From Pseudomonadota bacterium (GTDB lineage: Bacteria > Pseudomonadota > Alphaproteobacteria > Rhizobiales > Xanthobacteraceae), in assembly GCA_963205465.1 (NCBI GenBank), contig CAUJKG010000344.1, positions 1-6,971 on the forward strand: a DNA stretch of 6,971 nt. Reading direction: 5' to 3'. The notes beneath the pieces were generated by a model. That model was not told the DNA's origin, did no database searches, and saw only the letters and a list, made by a program, of their open reading frames with translations. The translations under genes were made by a program, and so were the position numbers. Shown here piece by piece: positions 6,050 to 6,971 of the stretch. Within the stretch, counting starts at the first letter, position 1; the number at the start of each line of letters is the position of its first letter.

Positions 6050-6954
6050 TCGTGCAGGACTGGCTCTGGGTCGCATTCACGATTGCGGCCGCACTCTCGC
6101 AAACCGTGCGCAACGCACTTCAGCGCGGGCTGACGGCAACCGCGGGCACCGCCGGCGCGACCCATGTGCGCTTTCTGTTCGGACTGCCCTTTTCGGTGCT
6201 GTTTCTCGCGTTGATCGCGCTTGCGACGAAATCGGCGCTACCCGCGCCGAATCTGAATTTCTTTCTCTGGTGCACGCTCGGCGCGGTCTCGCAGATTTTC
6301 GCCACCGCCTTGATGCTGATGGCGATGCAGAACCGCTCCTTCGTGGTGGCCATCGCTTACATCAAGACCGAGCCGGTACTGGTCGCGATCTTCGGCCTCG
6401 CCTTTCTCGGCGATGCACTCACCTGGCCGGTGGCCGCTGCCATCATCATCGCAACCGCAGGCGTGATTGCGATGTCGTGGACGCCGGGTGTCGCCGCTGC
6501 GAACTCGGCCAAGCCCGCCGCACTCGGCATCGTCGCCGGCGTCTTCTTCGCGCTGGCGGCGGTCGGCTTTCGCGGAGCCGTGCTTTCGCTGCCCGATGCG
6601 AGTCAGGTCTTGATGCCGGCCGCTTATACGCTGGTCTGGAGTCTCGCGATCCAGACCGCGCTGCTCTCGCTCTGGCTCGTGCTGTTCGACCGCAAGGTCT
6701 TCGCTGCGATCCTGCGCGCCTGGAAGCCATCGCTCGCGGCGGGCTTCGTCGGTGCACTCGCTTCGCAATTCTGGTTCATGGCTTTTGCGCTCGCGACCGC
6801 CGCGAGCGTACGCACACTCGCGCTCGTTGAAGTGCTGTTTGCGCAATTCGTTTCGCAAGGACTGTTTTCGCAGAAGACCAGCGCGCGCGAGGCGGCCGGA
6901 ATCGCCCTGCTCGTCGCGGGCATCGTGCTTCTGCTCTGGACCCACCCGAACTAA
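6046..6954 (+). CDS. EamA-family (DMT superfamily) transporter
   Basis: This is a 302-residue inner-membrane protein with ten hydrophobic segments, roughly at residues 4-20, 41-60, 70-91, 98-120, 128-145, 158-176, 190-213, 228-248, 252-272 and 282-298. They fall into two EamA repeats. The end of the first has the typical pattern IKTEPVLVAIFGLAFLGD (106-123) and the end of the second LVEVLFAQFVSQGLF (260-274), in corresponding positions. The family exports metabolites such as amino acids or nucleotide precursors; the substrate cannot be read from the sequence. The start is GTG at 6046, overlapping the preceding stop in a GTGA junction; a second in-frame GTG two codons later is an alternative. 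It closes the ubiG unit. Only 17 bases follow in the window and no terminator is visible. Confidence 0.9.
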   Translation: MIVQDWLWVAFTIAAALSQTVRNALQRGLTATAGTAGATHVRFLFGLPFSVLFLALIALATKSALPAPNLNFFLWCTLGAVSQIFATALMLMAMQNRSFVVAIAYIKTEPVLVAIFGLAFLGDALTWPVAAAIIIATAGVIAMSWTPGVAAANSAKPAALGIVAGVFFALAAVGFRGAVLSLPDASQVLMPAAYTLVWSLAIQTALLSLWLVLFDRKVFAAILRAWKPSLAAGFVGALASQFWFMAFALATAASVRTLALVEVLFAQFVSQGLFSQKTSAREAAGIALLVAGIVLLLWTHPN

Positions 6955-6971
6955 GCTGAAGCCCGCTCTTA

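Noticed and set aside
6238..6945. A minus-strand open frame of 235 codons opposite the EamA transporter, rich in Arg, Glu and Gly.
   Set aside because: The charged composition is what the complement of hydrophobic transmembrane codons produces; no family is recognisable.
1..6971. Search for insertion sequences, CRISPR arrays, tRNA or rRNA genes, prophage or defence genes.
   Set aside because: No transposase, regularly spaced repeats, RNA gene structure or defence-related domain was found. All long stretches are explained by core genes in a conserved order.

Overview
This is a GC-rich window of ordinary chromosomal housekeeping genes from an alphaproteobacterium. It is most likely a member of Hyphomicrobiales close to the Bradyrhizobium / Rhodopseudomonas / Afipia group (Nitrobacteraceae). 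That placement rests on remembered protein family resemblance (RF1, EI-Ntr, aspartokinase, UbiG) and on the familiar gene order ubiG <-> lysC-ptsP-prfA-prmC. No database search was possible.

Minus strand, read from right to left: lysC (aspartate kinase, 4819 to 3563), ptsP (enzyme I of the nitrogen PTS, with a GAF sensor domain, 3469 to 1202), prfA (release factor 1, 1143 to 58) and the first 20 codons of prmC (release factor glutamine methyltransferase, from 61 off the left edge). prfA and prmC overlap by 4 bases (GTGA). This couples a release factor to the enzyme that methylates its GGQ glutamine. The 93-base lysC-ptsP gap holds two inverted repeats. One is a 9-bp stem whose loop contains the lysC stop codon, and the other lies just ahead of the ptsP ribosome binding site.

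Plus strand: ubiG (ubiquinone O-methyltransferase, 4952 to 5707), a small YdhR-like alpha/beta-barrel protein of unknown role (5711 to 6049) and an EamA-type ten-helix transporter (6046 to 6954). These three are packed within 3 bases of each other or overlap by 4, so they are probably one transcription unit. The 132-base divergent region between lysC and ubiG must hold both promoters. It also contains an imperfect direct repeat of about 36 bases with a period of 48-49 bases, and a GC hairpin followed by a short T run on the lysC side.

Together the window covers aspartate-family amino acid synthesis, nitrogen-linked phosphotransfer signalling, translation termination, quinone synthesis and a putative metabolite exporter. 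I found no mobile element, CRISPR array, tRNA, rRNA or phage gene, and no evidence of a novel multi-gene system. The points worth a second look are small: a strong internal ribosome binding site in lysC that could make a separate regulatory subunit, the repeat and hairpins around lysC, and the unassigned 112-residue protein.
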